From positions 1,550,001 through 1,614,000 of the forward strand of contig NZ_SJPI01000001.1 of the NCBI RefSeq assembly GCF_007859865.1: a stretch of DNA of 64,000 bases. Reading direction: 5' to 3'. Positions 30,332 to 39,700 of the stretch are shown here, piece after piece. The DNA comes from Rubripirellula amarantea (lineage in GTDB: Bacteria; Planctomycetota; Planctomycetia; Pirellulales; Pirellulaceae). The notes beneath the pieces are model-generated. The model made no database searches. It saw nothing but the letters and a program-made list of their open reading frames with translations, and was not told the origin of the DNA. The stretch's first letter is position 1; every line of letters starts with the position of its first letter. The position numbers and the translations under genes were made by a program.

Positions 30332-31888
30332 CTATTTGAGGTCACTCGCTGATTGTACTTCGTTTCCTGGAGAATCGTTAGAAATTGCGTCGGCGATTCG
30401 CGTGGACTTTGGCTGAGATTCGTCGTCTGCGACCTCCTTGGCGGCCTTGGCAGATCGCTCAATCAGACGCATCGAGTCGGCCAATTGCAGGTCTGAGCCC
30501 GCAAATCGCTTCATGTTTTCCTCTTCCAGGGTGAATGTCGCCAACATTCGCCGCCCGGCATCATCTGAAAAGTGCATCAAGACCCACTGAATCGGAACAC
30601 CCTCGACGGACCCGGTAGCCGACACGCGAAGGACCCGTAGATCAGTGGCCGAGACGCGTTCCTCAGCCTCGACGATCTCCACCAGTTGGTCGCCAAGAGT
30701 CCGTTTGACGTCCTCTGCAAAGGCCTCTAGCGTCCATTGCTTGCCCGCCTCTAAGGAGGGAAGAGGTCGGAAATCGCACTGAGCCACACTGCGGTCATCA
30801 CGGGTCATCCGCATCATCGCCGCGCCCGGTACATCCGTCATCATTCGCCACTGGCGATTCATCAAGGTAGCAAAGCCGATGTAGTCGCTCTGCAAATCAA
30901 CGAACATTCGGTCTGCGGGGATGTCGCCCATCACGTCGACGTCCTCAAGATCTTGGCTAAGTCCCATTGACATCGTTGTCGGTTTACGCAACAAGCGGAT
31001 GGTGGCGGCGACGTCAAAGCCGGGTTCGGCAATCCCGATGTCGCGCGTTTCATGTAGCGCCATCGCAAGCCATGTGCAGGTGCCCAATTGACGATCAAAC
31101 GTCAGCTTGCCGACCGCGCGAACCACGGTGGGAACACCATCCACACTGCCATCAATTTGGCCTTTGAATTGAATCTTCGCTTCACTCTCATCCAACGAAA
31201 CCACTTCGGCTTCGATGTCACTAACATCCGCCGACGTCAAATTCAGCACCGAGGCGAGCGATTCGCGATCAGGACGATATTTCGAACCGATGGTGACCTT
31301 CTCGCTCGGCAACAGGCTATCCAGCCCGACGCTTGAGGCTGGTAATCGCAACAGGTCTAGTTCGTCGCGAGTGAAATAGTCGTCGACCGAATAAATAACC
31401 TCAGGCATCGTTTCGCGACGAACGATCGCCTGCCGAACCGATTCCCGCAACTCGGATTTAAACGTCGTCTTGTTTAACGAGCTTTCGACCGACGCCTTGT
31501 GGTAATAACGCTCGGCACAGGTAACGTAGTCACCAGCGGAATACTTGCTGCCTTGATCATCCGCAAAACGAAAACGTTCTTCGTAGTCGAAGGTCGCGTT
31601 GCTCGTGATGGGCAACTTCGCGCTAATTTTACGCGACACCAGCGGATTGCTTGCGATGTCGACGTTGCCTTTCACGTCCAGCTCAACGCGTACGCGAAAC
31701 AACTGGTGCTTTGGATTGGGCTTTAGCTCGACCCCATCGCGAGTGTCAGCCGTTGCTTCTTGCGCGATGATTCCTGCACTCGCGATCACAGCGGCGATCA
31801 AGAATTGACGGCGGTCTGCTTTTGGGGTCTTGGCAGCAAGCGTTTTGGTGCGGGTGGTCGTGTGGTTAGACGGTTTCCGTGCAGACAT
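30332..31888 (-). CDS. Secreted protein of unknown function with a Tat-like signal
   Basis: This 518-residue protein is not assigned to a family. The N-terminus has a basic region with ADRRQFLIAAVIASAGIIA, a twin-arginine pattern without a strict SRRxFLK match, then a probable cleavage site near AQEATA. The mature protein is rich in beta strands and acidic residues, with an internal segment VRVSATGSVEGVPIQWVLM. A single Cys-containing segment, VTCAERYYHK, lies near residue 120. It precedes the 29264 gene by 39 bases on the same strand, so the two may work together in the envelope. A 7-bp inverted repeat lies 43 bases upstream of its start. Confidence 0.6.
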   Translation of the reverse strand: MSARKPSNHTTTRTKTLAAKTPKADRRQFLIAAVIASAGIIAQEATADTRDGVELKPNPKHQLFRVRVELDVKGNVDIASNPLVSRKISAKLPITSNATFDYEERFRFADDQGSKYSAGDYVTCAERYYHKASVESSLNKTTFKSELRESVRQAIVRRETMPEVIYSVDDYFTRDELDLLRLPASSVGLDSLLPSEKVTIGSKYRPDRESLASVLNLTSADVSDIEAEVVSLDESEAKIQFKGQIDGSVDGVPTVVRAVGKLTFDRQLGTCTWLAMALHETRDIGIAEPGFDVAATIRLLRKPTTMSMGLSQDLEDVDVMGDIPADRMFVDLQSDYIGFATLMNRQWRMMTDVPGAAMMRMTRDDRSVAQCDFRPLPSLEAGKQWTLEAFAEDVKRTLGDQLVEIVEAEERVSATDLRVLRVSATGSVEGVPIQWVLMHFSDDAGRRMLATFTLEEENMKRFAGSDLQLADSMRLIERSAKAAKEVADDESQPKSTRIADAISNDSPGNEVQSASDLK

Positions 31889-31930
31889 TTTGAATCCGAA
31901 TCCTGTGGCGAATCATCAGGTGAAAAAGCA

Positions 31931-31953
31931 TGGACCCTAAAGCCGTGGGTCCA
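31931..31953. promoter_or_regulatory. 7-bp inverted repeat upstream of the Tat-like secreted protein gene
   Basis: TGGACCC and GGGTCCA face each other across a 9-base loop. Read on the minus strand, the hairpin lies 43-65 bases before the gene start, so it would fall in its promoter or 5' untranslated region. Confidence 0.4.
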
Positions 31954-32061
31954 CCTTCGTCTTTGATCGACTCCTACACCCGATCGGATTCAGCGTAAAT
32001 TCGTCAGAATTCCTACGATCGGAGACTGCACCGTAGTCGTGAAACAAGCTGCCTGTGAAAC

Positions 32062-32077
32062 TGGCACTACGCTAGCT
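32062..32077 (+). promoter_or_regulatory. Possible sigma-54 promoter (-24/-12)
   Basis: TGGCAC-N5-TAGCT matches the sigma-54 consensus TGGCAC-N5-TTGCW except for one base, with the GG and GC dinucleotides at the required 10-base spacing. It points toward the sigma factor gene but lies about 630 bases upstream of its start. A chance match is quite possible. Confidence 0.25.
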
Positions 32078-32195
32078 ATGTGTGCCTTGGACAATGGCAA
32101 GCGTTCTCAGGACGCGACGGTATAACCTTCAAAGTCAGGAAGGATTTACAAGTGTCTCACCGGCACAGGCTAAAGCCGAGGGAAGATTGAAAACC

Positions 32196-32225
32196 TTTGC
32201 GAAGCAGTAACTTGTTGTTCGCAAA
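32196..32225. promoter_or_regulatory. 8-bp inverted repeat in the sigma factor leader
   Basis: TTTGCGAA at 32196-32203 and TTCGCAAA at 32218-32225 are perfect inverted copies separated by 14 bases. This could form a hairpin in a long leader RNA or be a protein-binding site. Confidence 0.4.
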
Positions 32226-32539
32226 CGAGTTAGCGATTTGGCGGATTAGATTCACCGAAAAATGAATGGTTTTGGTCCGGAATTTCCTCTAGTCGTCACT
32301 GGTCAGTTGGGAATTCCCAACGTTCGCATCCTATTTCACATGATGGCAAACTGGGGCGCAACTTCGATGAAGATTGATTGTCCCAGTTCAAATGATAAAA
32401 AACTGCGAACTTCGGTAAAATTTAGCTGGTCAGAAGGATGTTCACGCGGATGTTTTACGCGTAGTACACAATGGAAGTGCAGGCAAGGAGTTCGGCAGGA
32501 CCAATGTGTAGATAACCACGGCAAGTTGAACAGGGAATC

Positions 32540-32564
32540 AAGTGTGACCAATCTTGTCACACTT
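32540..32564. promoter_or_regulatory. 9-bp inverted repeat, operator-like, upstream of the sigma factor gene
   Basis: AAGTGTGAC-N7-GTCACACTT is a perfect 9-bp inverted repeat with a 7-base spacer, centred about 160 bases upstream of the ATG. The half-site spacing is about one and a half helical turns, as for dimeric HTH regulators; TGTGA/TCACA half-sites also resemble CRP/FNR-type sites. It may be an operator, possibly autoregulatory. Confidence 0.5.
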
Positions 32565-32695
32565 CCCTTCGATACTTTCCGTGTCCCACCAAGGTCGCTT
32601 ACGGAATGGGCGACAACCGGGAAATTAATTCGGTACGAGAGTTGTGCGATCCGCCGGGGCCGCAGGGACAATAAAACGACTACGAGTACCAACAC

Positions 32696-32701
32696 AGGGA
32701 G
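32696..32701 (+). promoter_or_regulatory. Ribosome binding site fixing the sigma factor start
   Basis: AGGGAG lies nine bases before ATG 32711, one of the better Shine-Dalgarno matches in the window. It supports ATG 32711 over the in-frame GTG at 32708. Confidence 0.65.
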
Positions 32702-32710
32702 TAACTGGTG

Positions 32711-34384
32711 ATGCACGAAGATTATCGTAACGGACAACTGAAGGAACTTCGCGATCAACTCACACGCTTTGCCCCCAAGGGCAAGAAGATTGAACAAGCA
32801 GACTTAGCTGAGAATCTCTATCACGAGATCGACACCCATCGGTCCTACGCACTTGATTACGTCTGTTTCCGTGTTACCAACTATCGACGCGAGCAATCGA
32901 GTCGGTCAAACATCGCTGGTGTGGACGTCAAGCATGACCTGCGATTGCTCATTGAAGACCTTAGCGATTCAGCCGATATCGCGATCGAAGAAATTCCAGA
33001 GCAAGTTCATACGATGGAGGATCTAAGCAAGTCCTTCCGTGTATCGACCAAGACGATTTCACGATGGCGTGATGCTGGCTTGGTTTCTCGTCGGTTTCTT
33101 TTCGGTGGTCGCAAGCGAGTGGGTTTCTTGCATTCAAGCGTTGAGCGATTTGCCGCTGAAAACCGCGACAAGATCCGCCGAGGCGAACGCTTCAGCCAGC
33201 TTACCGATGAAGAAAAAGGTGAGATGATTGAACGAGCCCGCCAAATGGTTGAAGGCGGGGCGAGTCTTGCCGAAGTCACCCGTGAACTGGCTGCCCAAAT
33301 GGGACGCAGTCCAGAGACGATTCGTTACACGCTGAAGAACTTTGATTCCGTTCACCAGTCGGTCGCGATCTTCCCTGATCATCGAGGCGCACTTACCGAT
33401 GACGACAAGCGAGCGATCTTCAAGCTGCATACGCATGGACACACGGTTTCGAGCTTGTGCAAACGGTTCAAGCGAACTCGAACAAGCATCCATCGCATCC
33501 TGCTGGATATGCGCATCGAGCAAGTAATGGAATTGCCACTCGATTACATCTACAACGAAGAGTTCGAAGTCGCTGCTCGCAAAGATGAATTTCTTGGCGA
33601 GTTGCCGGAACCGGCTAAGGCCCCTCGGAAAACTCGCACGCCAGCCGGTTTGCCGAGTTACCTCGCTGCCCTCTACGACGTCGCGCTGCTGACTCGTGAA
33701 CAGGAATACCATCTGTTCCGCAAGATGAATTACTTGAAGCATTGTGCTAGCCGACTTCGTGAGCAACTTGATTCGGCCGATGCGGATCGTTCGTCTTTGA
33801 TGAACCAAATTGATGGTTTGTACGAGCAAGCCGTGCTAGTTAAGAACAAGATTGTGCAAAGCAACTTGCGATTGGTGGTTTCGATCGCCAAACGGCACGT
33901 CAAGAGTAGTGACGATTTCTTCGCTCTCATTAGCGATGGCAACATGTCGCTCATCCGGGCGGCTGAGAAGTTTGACTACTCGCGTGGTAACAAGTTCAGT
34001 ACCTATGCTTCATGGGCAATTATGAAGAACTTTGCTCGCACCATTCCCAGCGAGTTCAAGCATCGCGATCGTTTCCGCACCACTACTGAGGAACTCTTTG
34101 TTTCGCGTCAAGACAACCGTTTGGATCCGTACATCGAAGAAACGGTTCAAAAGACTCGTCAACGTGAACTGTCGAAGATCCTCAACCGCTTAGATGATCG
34201 CGAACAAAAGATTATCGTGGCTCGGTTCGGTTTGGGTCGAGATAAGGAACCTTTGACGTTGAAGGAAGTTGGCGAAGAAATGGGTGTCACCAAAGAACGT
34301 ATCCGTCAACTTGAAGCTCGTGCGTTGTCAAAACTTCGTGACGCTGCCGATGAAGCCAAGATCGATGTCGAATTGGGTGCCTAG
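32711..34384 (+). CDS. Sigma-70-family RNA polymerase sigma factor with multiple N-terminal HTH-like modules
   Basis: The protein is about 557 residues. The C-terminal 240 residues carry sigma region 1.2 (LTREQEYHLFRKMN), region 2 (QSNLRLVVSIAKRHV, NKFSTYASWAIMKNFAR) and region 4 (LTLKEVGEEMGVTKERIRQL), with little between 2 and 4. The first ~310 residues are not sigma-like. They include a MerR/excisionase-like HTH (about 102-150, FRVSTKTISRWRDAGL), a second HTH-like stretch (about 185-212, AAQMGRSPETIRYTLKNFD) and a third resolvase-like one (about 228-268, SLCKRFKRTRTSIHRILLD). It probably directs RNA polymerase to a dedicated regulon; the HTH modules could bind DNA or an anti-sigma factor. 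An intrinsic terminator follows. Confidence 0.85.
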   Translation: MHEDYRNGQLKELRDQLTRFAPKGKKIEQADLAENLYHEIDTHRSYALDYVCFRVTNYRREQSSRSNIAGVDVKHDLRLLIEDLSDSADIAIEEIPEQVHTMEDLSKSFRVSTKTISRWRDAGLVSRRFLFGGRKRVGFLHSSVERFAAENRDKIRRGERFSQLTDEEKGEMIERARQMVEGGASLAEVTRELAAQMGRSPETIRYTLKNFDSVHQSVAIFPDHRGALTDDDKRAIFKLHTHGHTVSSLCKRFKRTRTSIHRILLDMRIEQVMELPLDYIYNEEFEVAARKDEFLGELPEPAKAPRKTRTPAGLPSYLAALYDVALLTREQEYHLFRKMNYLKHCASRLREQLDSADADRSSLMNQIDGLYEQAVLVKNKIVQSNLRLVVSIAKRHVKSSDDFFALISDGNMSLIRAAEKFDYSRGNKFSTYASWAIMKNFARTIPSEFKHRDRFRTTTEELFVSRQDNRLDPYIEETVQKTRQRELSKILNRLDDREQKIIVARFGLGRDKEPLTLKEVGEEMGVTKERIRQLEARALSKLRDAADEAKIDVELGA

Positions 34385-34465
34385 GCGGTCTTGCTCCTGC
34401 GGCACAACCCGCAAGGTTCCCATCAAGCATCAAGGTTGTGTGCAGTAATGCTCAACTAACTCACC

Positions 34466-34498
34466 AAGCCGAGGCAGGCAATCTGCTTCGGCTTTTTT
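34466..34498 (+). terminator. Rho-independent terminator of the sigma factor gene
   Basis: A 12-bp stem, AAGCCGAGGCAG paired with CTGCTTCGGCTT (one G-T wobble), closes a 5-base loop and runs into six T residues. It lies 82 bases after the sigma factor stop and 74 bases before pncB, separating the two transcripts. Confidence 0.92.
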
Positions 34499-34571
34499 GT
34501 TGGTTTGTTGAACCTGCACCACAGACGACGCGTCGATATCCTTAGCAGTTCCTCATTGAAGAAAGAAAGAC

Positions 34572-36074
34572 ATGGACGACGATGGACTAGCCGGGCCTAC
34601 GCCAACCGGTGCACTCCTTACCGATCTCTATCAATTGACGATGGGATACGGATATTGGAAGTCGGCACGTCATAATCGTCGCAGCGTGTTCCATCTCTTC
34701 TTTCGCAAAACACCATTCGGCGGTGGGTTTGCAGTCGCTGCAGGGATCGGACCAGCACTCGATTGGCTTGCGAACTTCCAAGTCACCAGCAGCGACATCG
34801 CCTATCTCGCTACGCTGAGCGGCAACGACGGAAAGCCACTCTTTGACCAACCGTTCTTGAACGCGATTGGTGACATGCGATTGGAAGTGGATGTCGATGC
34901 GGTGGACGAGGGAAGCGTTGTGTTCGCCCACGAACCCTTGATGCGGATATCGGGGCCGCTATGGCAGTGTCAGTGGATCGAAACGGCTTTGTTGGCGATC
35001 GTGAACTTTCAGACGCTGATTGCAACCAAGGCAGCAAGGATCTGCCACGCTGCAGGCGGTGAAGACGTGTTGGAGTTTGGACTTCGACGAGCTCAAGGGG
35101 TCGATGGCGGTTTGTCGGCCTCACGGGCTGCCTACATTGGTGGCTGCGCCGCTACCAGCAATGTACTAGCGGGAAAGCTCTATGGAATTCCTGTACGTGG
35201 AACTCATGCCCATAGCTGGGTGATGTCGTTTGACACTGAACTCGAAGCCTTCGAACATTACGCTGCGGCGATGCCCAACAACTGCGTATTCCTTGTGGAC
35301 ACGTACAACACGATCGTTGGAGTCCACAACGCCATCAAAATTGGTCGCAAGCTCGAAAAGCTGGGGCGTCGAATGGTTGGTGTCCGGTTGGACTCGGGCG
35401 ACTTAGCCGCACTGAGCATTCAAGCTCGGCAACTGCTTGATGCGAGCGGTTTTCAAGACGCAAGAATTGTGGCCAGCAATGACTTAGATGAGTACAGGAT
35501 CCAAACGCTGAAGCACGAGGGAGCGAAAATTTCGCTTTGGGGAGTGGGGACCCGATTGGTGACCGGAGGCGATCAAGGCGCCCTCGGCGGAGTCTACAAG
35601 TTGGCGTCTATCGAAGACGGACAAGGGAAAATGCAGCCCTGTATCAAGCTCTCGCAAGACGCAGTCAAAACGTCGACGCCGGGAGTTCAGCAAGTTCGAC
35701 GCTACTTTCATGGTGATCAGATTTCGCACGATGTGATCTATGATCCGTCGCTCGCGATTCCGTTCGTAAATGACGCTTGTTGCGTGACCTTGATGGGATC
35801 ATCCAGTGATCAATCGCCAACCGATCATCATGTTGAACTTTTGTCTCCGGTAATGCGAAACGGAACGCGGTTGGGCAACCAACCAAGTCTCATTCAGGTT
35901 CGACAGGCAGCGATCGACCAAGTCGGGAAACTGCCAGTTACCTTTCGTCAGCTAAGCTGTGACCGAGCATTTGACGTCTTACTGGAACCGCAACTCTGGC
36001 AGCTCAAGCAAAGTTTGATCGAGGAAGCTAAGGCCGATTCTACTTCCGTCATTCATGGACCGGCAACGCGATGA
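34572..36074 (+). CDS. pncB: Nicotinate phosphoribosyltransferase
   Basis: The enzyme joins nicotinate to PRPP to give nicotinate mononucleotide for NAD salvage. The 500-residue protein begins with the family motif LLTDLYQLTMGYGYW, contains EFGLRRAQG, and carries GTHAHSWVMSF, where the conserved His is phosphorylated in the ATP-coupled reaction. VDTYNT and VRLDSGDL form the PRPP-binding region. A purine-rich GAAGAAAGAAAG run precedes ATG 34572. Its stop overlaps the pncA start in ATGA. Confidence 0.95.
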   Translation: MDDDGLAGPTPTGALLTDLYQLTMGYGYWKSARHNRRSVFHLFFRKTPFGGGFAVAAGIGPALDWLANFQVTSSDIAYLATLSGNDGKPLFDQPFLNAIGDMRLEVDVDAVDEGSVVFAHEPLMRISGPLWQCQWIETALLAIVNFQTLIATKAARICHAAGGEDVLEFGLRRAQGVDGGLSASRAAYIGGCAATSNVLAGKLYGIPVRGTHAHSWVMSFDTELEAFEHYAAAMPNNCVFLVDTYNTIVGVHNAIKIGRKLEKLGRRMVGVRLDSGDLAALSIQARQLLDASGFQDARIVASNDLDEYRIQTLKHEGAKISLWGVGTRLVTGGDQGALGGVYKLASIEDGQGKMQPCIKLSQDAVKTSTPGVQQVRRYFHGDQISHDVIYDPSLAIPFVNDACCVTLMGSSSDQSPTDHHVELLSPVMRNGTRLGNQPSLIQVRQAAIDQVGKLPVTFRQLSCDRAFDVLLEPQLWQLKQSLIEEAKADSTSVIHGPATR

Positions 36075-36670
36075 ACGTTTTGCTACTGATCGACCTGCAG
36101 AACGATTTCATGCCGGGCGGATCGCTCGCGGTGTCGGACGCTGACGAAGTGATCCCGATCGCCAACGCAATGATGAAACGAGTTGATCTTGTCGTGGCAA
36201 CTCAAGACTGGCATCCCGCCAATCACGGTAGTTTCGCTAGCCAACATGCTGATTGCAAAGTCGGCGACCTCATCGAACTTGCGGGGTTGCCTCAGATCGC
36301 GTGGCCCGATCACTGCATCGAAAGCACTATGGGGGCAAGTTTTCATCCCGCTTTGAATGTTGACGATATACATCACATCATCCACAAAGGCACGGATCCA
36401 AAGATCGACAGCTACAGCGGCTTCTTCGACAATGGCCGTCGGGCGGCCACCGGCCTGCATCACTACTTGCAAACCCAAGGTGCAATTCATCTGCATGTCA
36501 TGGGTATTGCTAGTGACTACTGCGTTAAGTTCACCGTCCTGGACGCGTTGAGCCTCGGCTATCAAGTCACCGTCGACCTAGACGGTTGTCGCGGAGTCGA
36601 ACTCACACCCGGCGATATAGATCTAGCCGTCCAGGAAATGTCTAAAGCAGGAGCCTCGGTTCAAACGTGA
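36071..36670 (+). CDS. pncA: Nicotinamidase
   Basis: PncA deamidates nicotinamide to nicotinate, feeding the coupled pncB enzyme. The 199-residue isochorismatase-fold protein shows the catalytic triad D8 (LLIDLQNDF), K106 and C151 (ASDYCVKFT), and the metal-site residues D46 and H48 (TQDWHP) and H81 (WPDHCI). The four-base overlap with pncB makes this a compact two-gene NAD salvage operon. It ends 81 bases before the convergent kinase gene. Confidence 0.95.
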   Translation: MNVLLLIDLQNDFMPGGSLAVSDADEVIPIANAMMKRVDLVVATQDWHPANHGSFASQHADCKVGDLIELAGLPQIAWPDHCIESTMGASFHPALNVDDIHHIIHKGTDPKIDSYSGFFDNGRRAATGLHHYLQTQGAIHLHVMGIASDYCVKFTVLDALSLGYQVTVDLDGCRGVELTPGDIDLAVQEMSKAGASVQT

Positions 36671-36751
36671 TAGTTCTCATTGCCGAAGCCGAAGGGTTAA
36701 ATCGCAAATAGTGTGATTGATCCCTATCATTACGAAGACGGTTCGAGCGAG

Positions 36752-39700
36752 TTATTCAAGCCGTATCAGTTTGGGGCGGTGGGATTTGGGTCGGGACGTT
36801 GGGTCTTCGACATGACGTTCGAGGTAGCTAATCCACTGGTTGTCTGCTGCAATCTCGATTCTACGTATCGGTGCTTGTTCGTCATGCGTGGGAATGTGAC
36901 CGAGGTACTGCAAGGTCTCTGCATCCCAAAGCGAAAGATGACCGGTGTAGTTTCCCGCAACGAGATATCGACCCGTAGCATCGACCGATAGCGCGGTGAT
37001 AGCGCTGTCTATTCCAACATGCAACGTAGGACGCGGCCAACGATCGCTAGTCATCGTTACTTTTCCAGCTAAATCATGCCGTCGAATCCGCCCATCCCTC
37101 GCACCGGAGTAGACCGAATCGCCGACTGGTTCTTTGATCACAGCGGTTAGCCCACCGATGCCGGAATCAACGGTTTGGCTAATCGCCTTGGATCGAACCC
37201 ATTGCTTCACAAGGTCACCAAGCAAAACGAGGTCTTGGGAATCGGAAAACCACGCTGCATCAACCGAACTTGTCAGTTGATGTTCGGAAACGAGCGATAC
37301 AGAGGGTTGGTTGCCGTTGTTGCCAAGCTCGAGAACAAGCAGTGAGAATCCAGCCACACATATCGCGACCTCCGTTCCTTCGCTATTCATCGTGATGAAG
37401 TCAACAGAATTTCGCGTTGAATTCTCGTCGACGACATGGGGAATGCGGTGGAATATCTTTCGCGAATCAAAGTCTAGGAAATCCACCGAGCCGTTAACTC
37501 GACCGATGACCAACACTCGTCCGTGCGGGTCGAGACATAGTTCCGATACAGTGGATTTTCCGGCGGAAACAATGATTTCGGAATGTCCTGTGAACGCATT
37601 GGACAACCTAACGCTACCGTCGGTGTGACCACTAACGATCGTTTCTTTACCATGACGAACGATCGTTGCCGCTGGCGGAACCGACTGGATCGATCGGTCA
37701 ATAGTCGAGCGATCTAGAACAGTGACTCGCCCATCTTCGCCACCGGAAATGATGCGGCCAAGTGAATCGACCGCGAGTTGATTCACGGGACCTTGATGGA
37801 TAACGCGGCGATCCGAGCAAGTCGGTTCCGTTGGCGGCACATTTTGGCTAGCCGCCAGGATGTCGACCATGTCGTAACAAATGACGTCACCCGCTGCGCT
37901 ACCGATGAACAACTGGGAATTGTCTTTTGAAAAAACGACGGAATCAGCATACGAACTCGATGAATCCAGGAGAATCGACCAGATGACTTCGCGACGATGC
38001 TGCGATTCGGGATCGAATGATCCTGGAAACTCATGCGGACTGCCGGCCGATAAATCGGCAACCACCACGCGACCACCATCCGAATAGGAAACGGTTACCG
38101 CCACATAGCGTTGATCATGAGAAACCGAAATGCGGTGAATGTTGTAGCACATGTCCGTCAATTTCATGGCGCGATTTTGAATTTTCAGTTCGCGCAGAAC
38201 TTCATGGGTAGCCGAATCGAACTGCAAGAATAGATCGGCCTCGTGGATGAATGTGATCGTCGATCCATCAACCGAGGTGTGGAGCTCTCGGTGACGTCGA
38301 TGCGAGGGAAAGACTTTCTTGTAAGACTGGTCGGCCAATGATATTAGGCTGACCGGGCTATACCGACAGCCGATTGCCAACTGGTCGGGATCCGCCAAAA
38401 ACGTCAGCGACTCAATCGTGGTGGGAAACCCCCAACGAGTGAAGATTGGTTTGTCATCATTGTTTTCAAAGACGTGAACTTCGTTGGCAGCGAAAACACT
38501 ACGAGTGCCCGGTTGATCGCATAAGCCGACCGCAATTCGTTCAGCATTCTCGCTGACCGCCAAGGCGCAAATATTCTTGCCCTCGGGCATGACCAGTTCG
38601 CGAACTACTTTGCCGCTTTGGTCATCGACCATACGTAAGGTTCCGTCGACGTATCCGATGCAGGTTTGACCTTTGCTGTTAACCGGAGCAATTTCAGCAA
38701 CCGGTGCGGGGCCCTCGGGCCACTGAGTCGTTCCTTCGCCAACGAGATTGCCAAGCATGGCGACGGCAAAATCGTTGTCGGCGTCGGAGTCCACATACTC
38801 TTTGATACGATTGACGGTAGCGGCGGCATCGGGTGCATCGCCACGACTTAGCGAGGCAAGTGCGAGCTTGATATCTGAAAGCATCGCAATTCGTTTCGCT
38901 TTCGCCCGGCTTTCAAGAGCCAACTCGCGCTGTCGACGTTCACCATCCAAAGATTCTTCGGCCAAAGCTTCGGCATCCAACGCACGCGAAACAGCGACCT
39001 GAAGCACGTGCTGTTGTTCTCTTAGCGCACGATTGTGTGACATCGAAATCACTGCAGTGGATGAGATCGCTATCAGCATCAAGGTCAGTAAGGCGGACTC
39101 AACGGGATGTCCACCAACGAAGGTCAAGGACCGTTCAATAATCCCGCGTGGCCTTGCTTTCACTTCAAGGCCCTGTTGAAATCGCCGCAAGTCATCAATC
39201 AGATGGGAAACGGATGGATAGCGTTGATCAGGTTCGAGCTCGAGACATCGTAGGCAAATAGCTTCAGCGTCGAGAGGAACCGACGCCTTGACGCTTCGCA
39301 ATTTTGCTGGTGGACCAGTACAGACGGCTTCCACCATCTCGATGCCGGACTTTTCGGCATGAGGAAGACGACCGGTGAGCAAGCGATAAAACAGCACGCC
39401 CAACGCGTATTGATCACAGGCTTCGTTGTGGTCCAACTGCGAATGGAGAAACTGCTCGGGTGCCATGTACTGGAACGTACCCACCAAGCGCCTAGCCGTC
39501 TGTTCGTCGATCGTCTGACTGAGATCGCGAACCAAACCGAAATCGGTCAATCTAGGTTCAAACGGCAACTTGGAATCGTTCGTGGTCATAGCCAGGATAA
39601 TGTTGGCCGGTTTGATATCGCGATGCACAAGTGACCGACCATGAGCATGCTCGATCGCACTTGCCAAACGCACCATGATCTCGACGGAATCAGCTACCGA

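Larger units (their letters stand above)
31889..32710. other. 822-base non-coding leader region upstream of the multi-HTH sigma factor
   Basis: No convincing gene lies here. The region is divergent between a secreted-protein gene (-) and the sigma factor gene (+). It contains inverted repeats at 31931, 32196 and 32540, a possible -24/-12 promoter at 32062, an ATGTT-ACGCG direct repeat near 32437-32460, and a good RBS at its end. It is by far the longest non-coding stretch in the first half of the window. Confidence 0.6.

Noticed and set aside
32262-32711. 149-codon open frame in the leader before the sigma factor
   Set aside because: Its composition is unlike neighbouring proteins (many Cys, Arg and Thr without pattern), it has no RBS, and it overlaps the inverted repeat at 32,540 and the sigma factor start.
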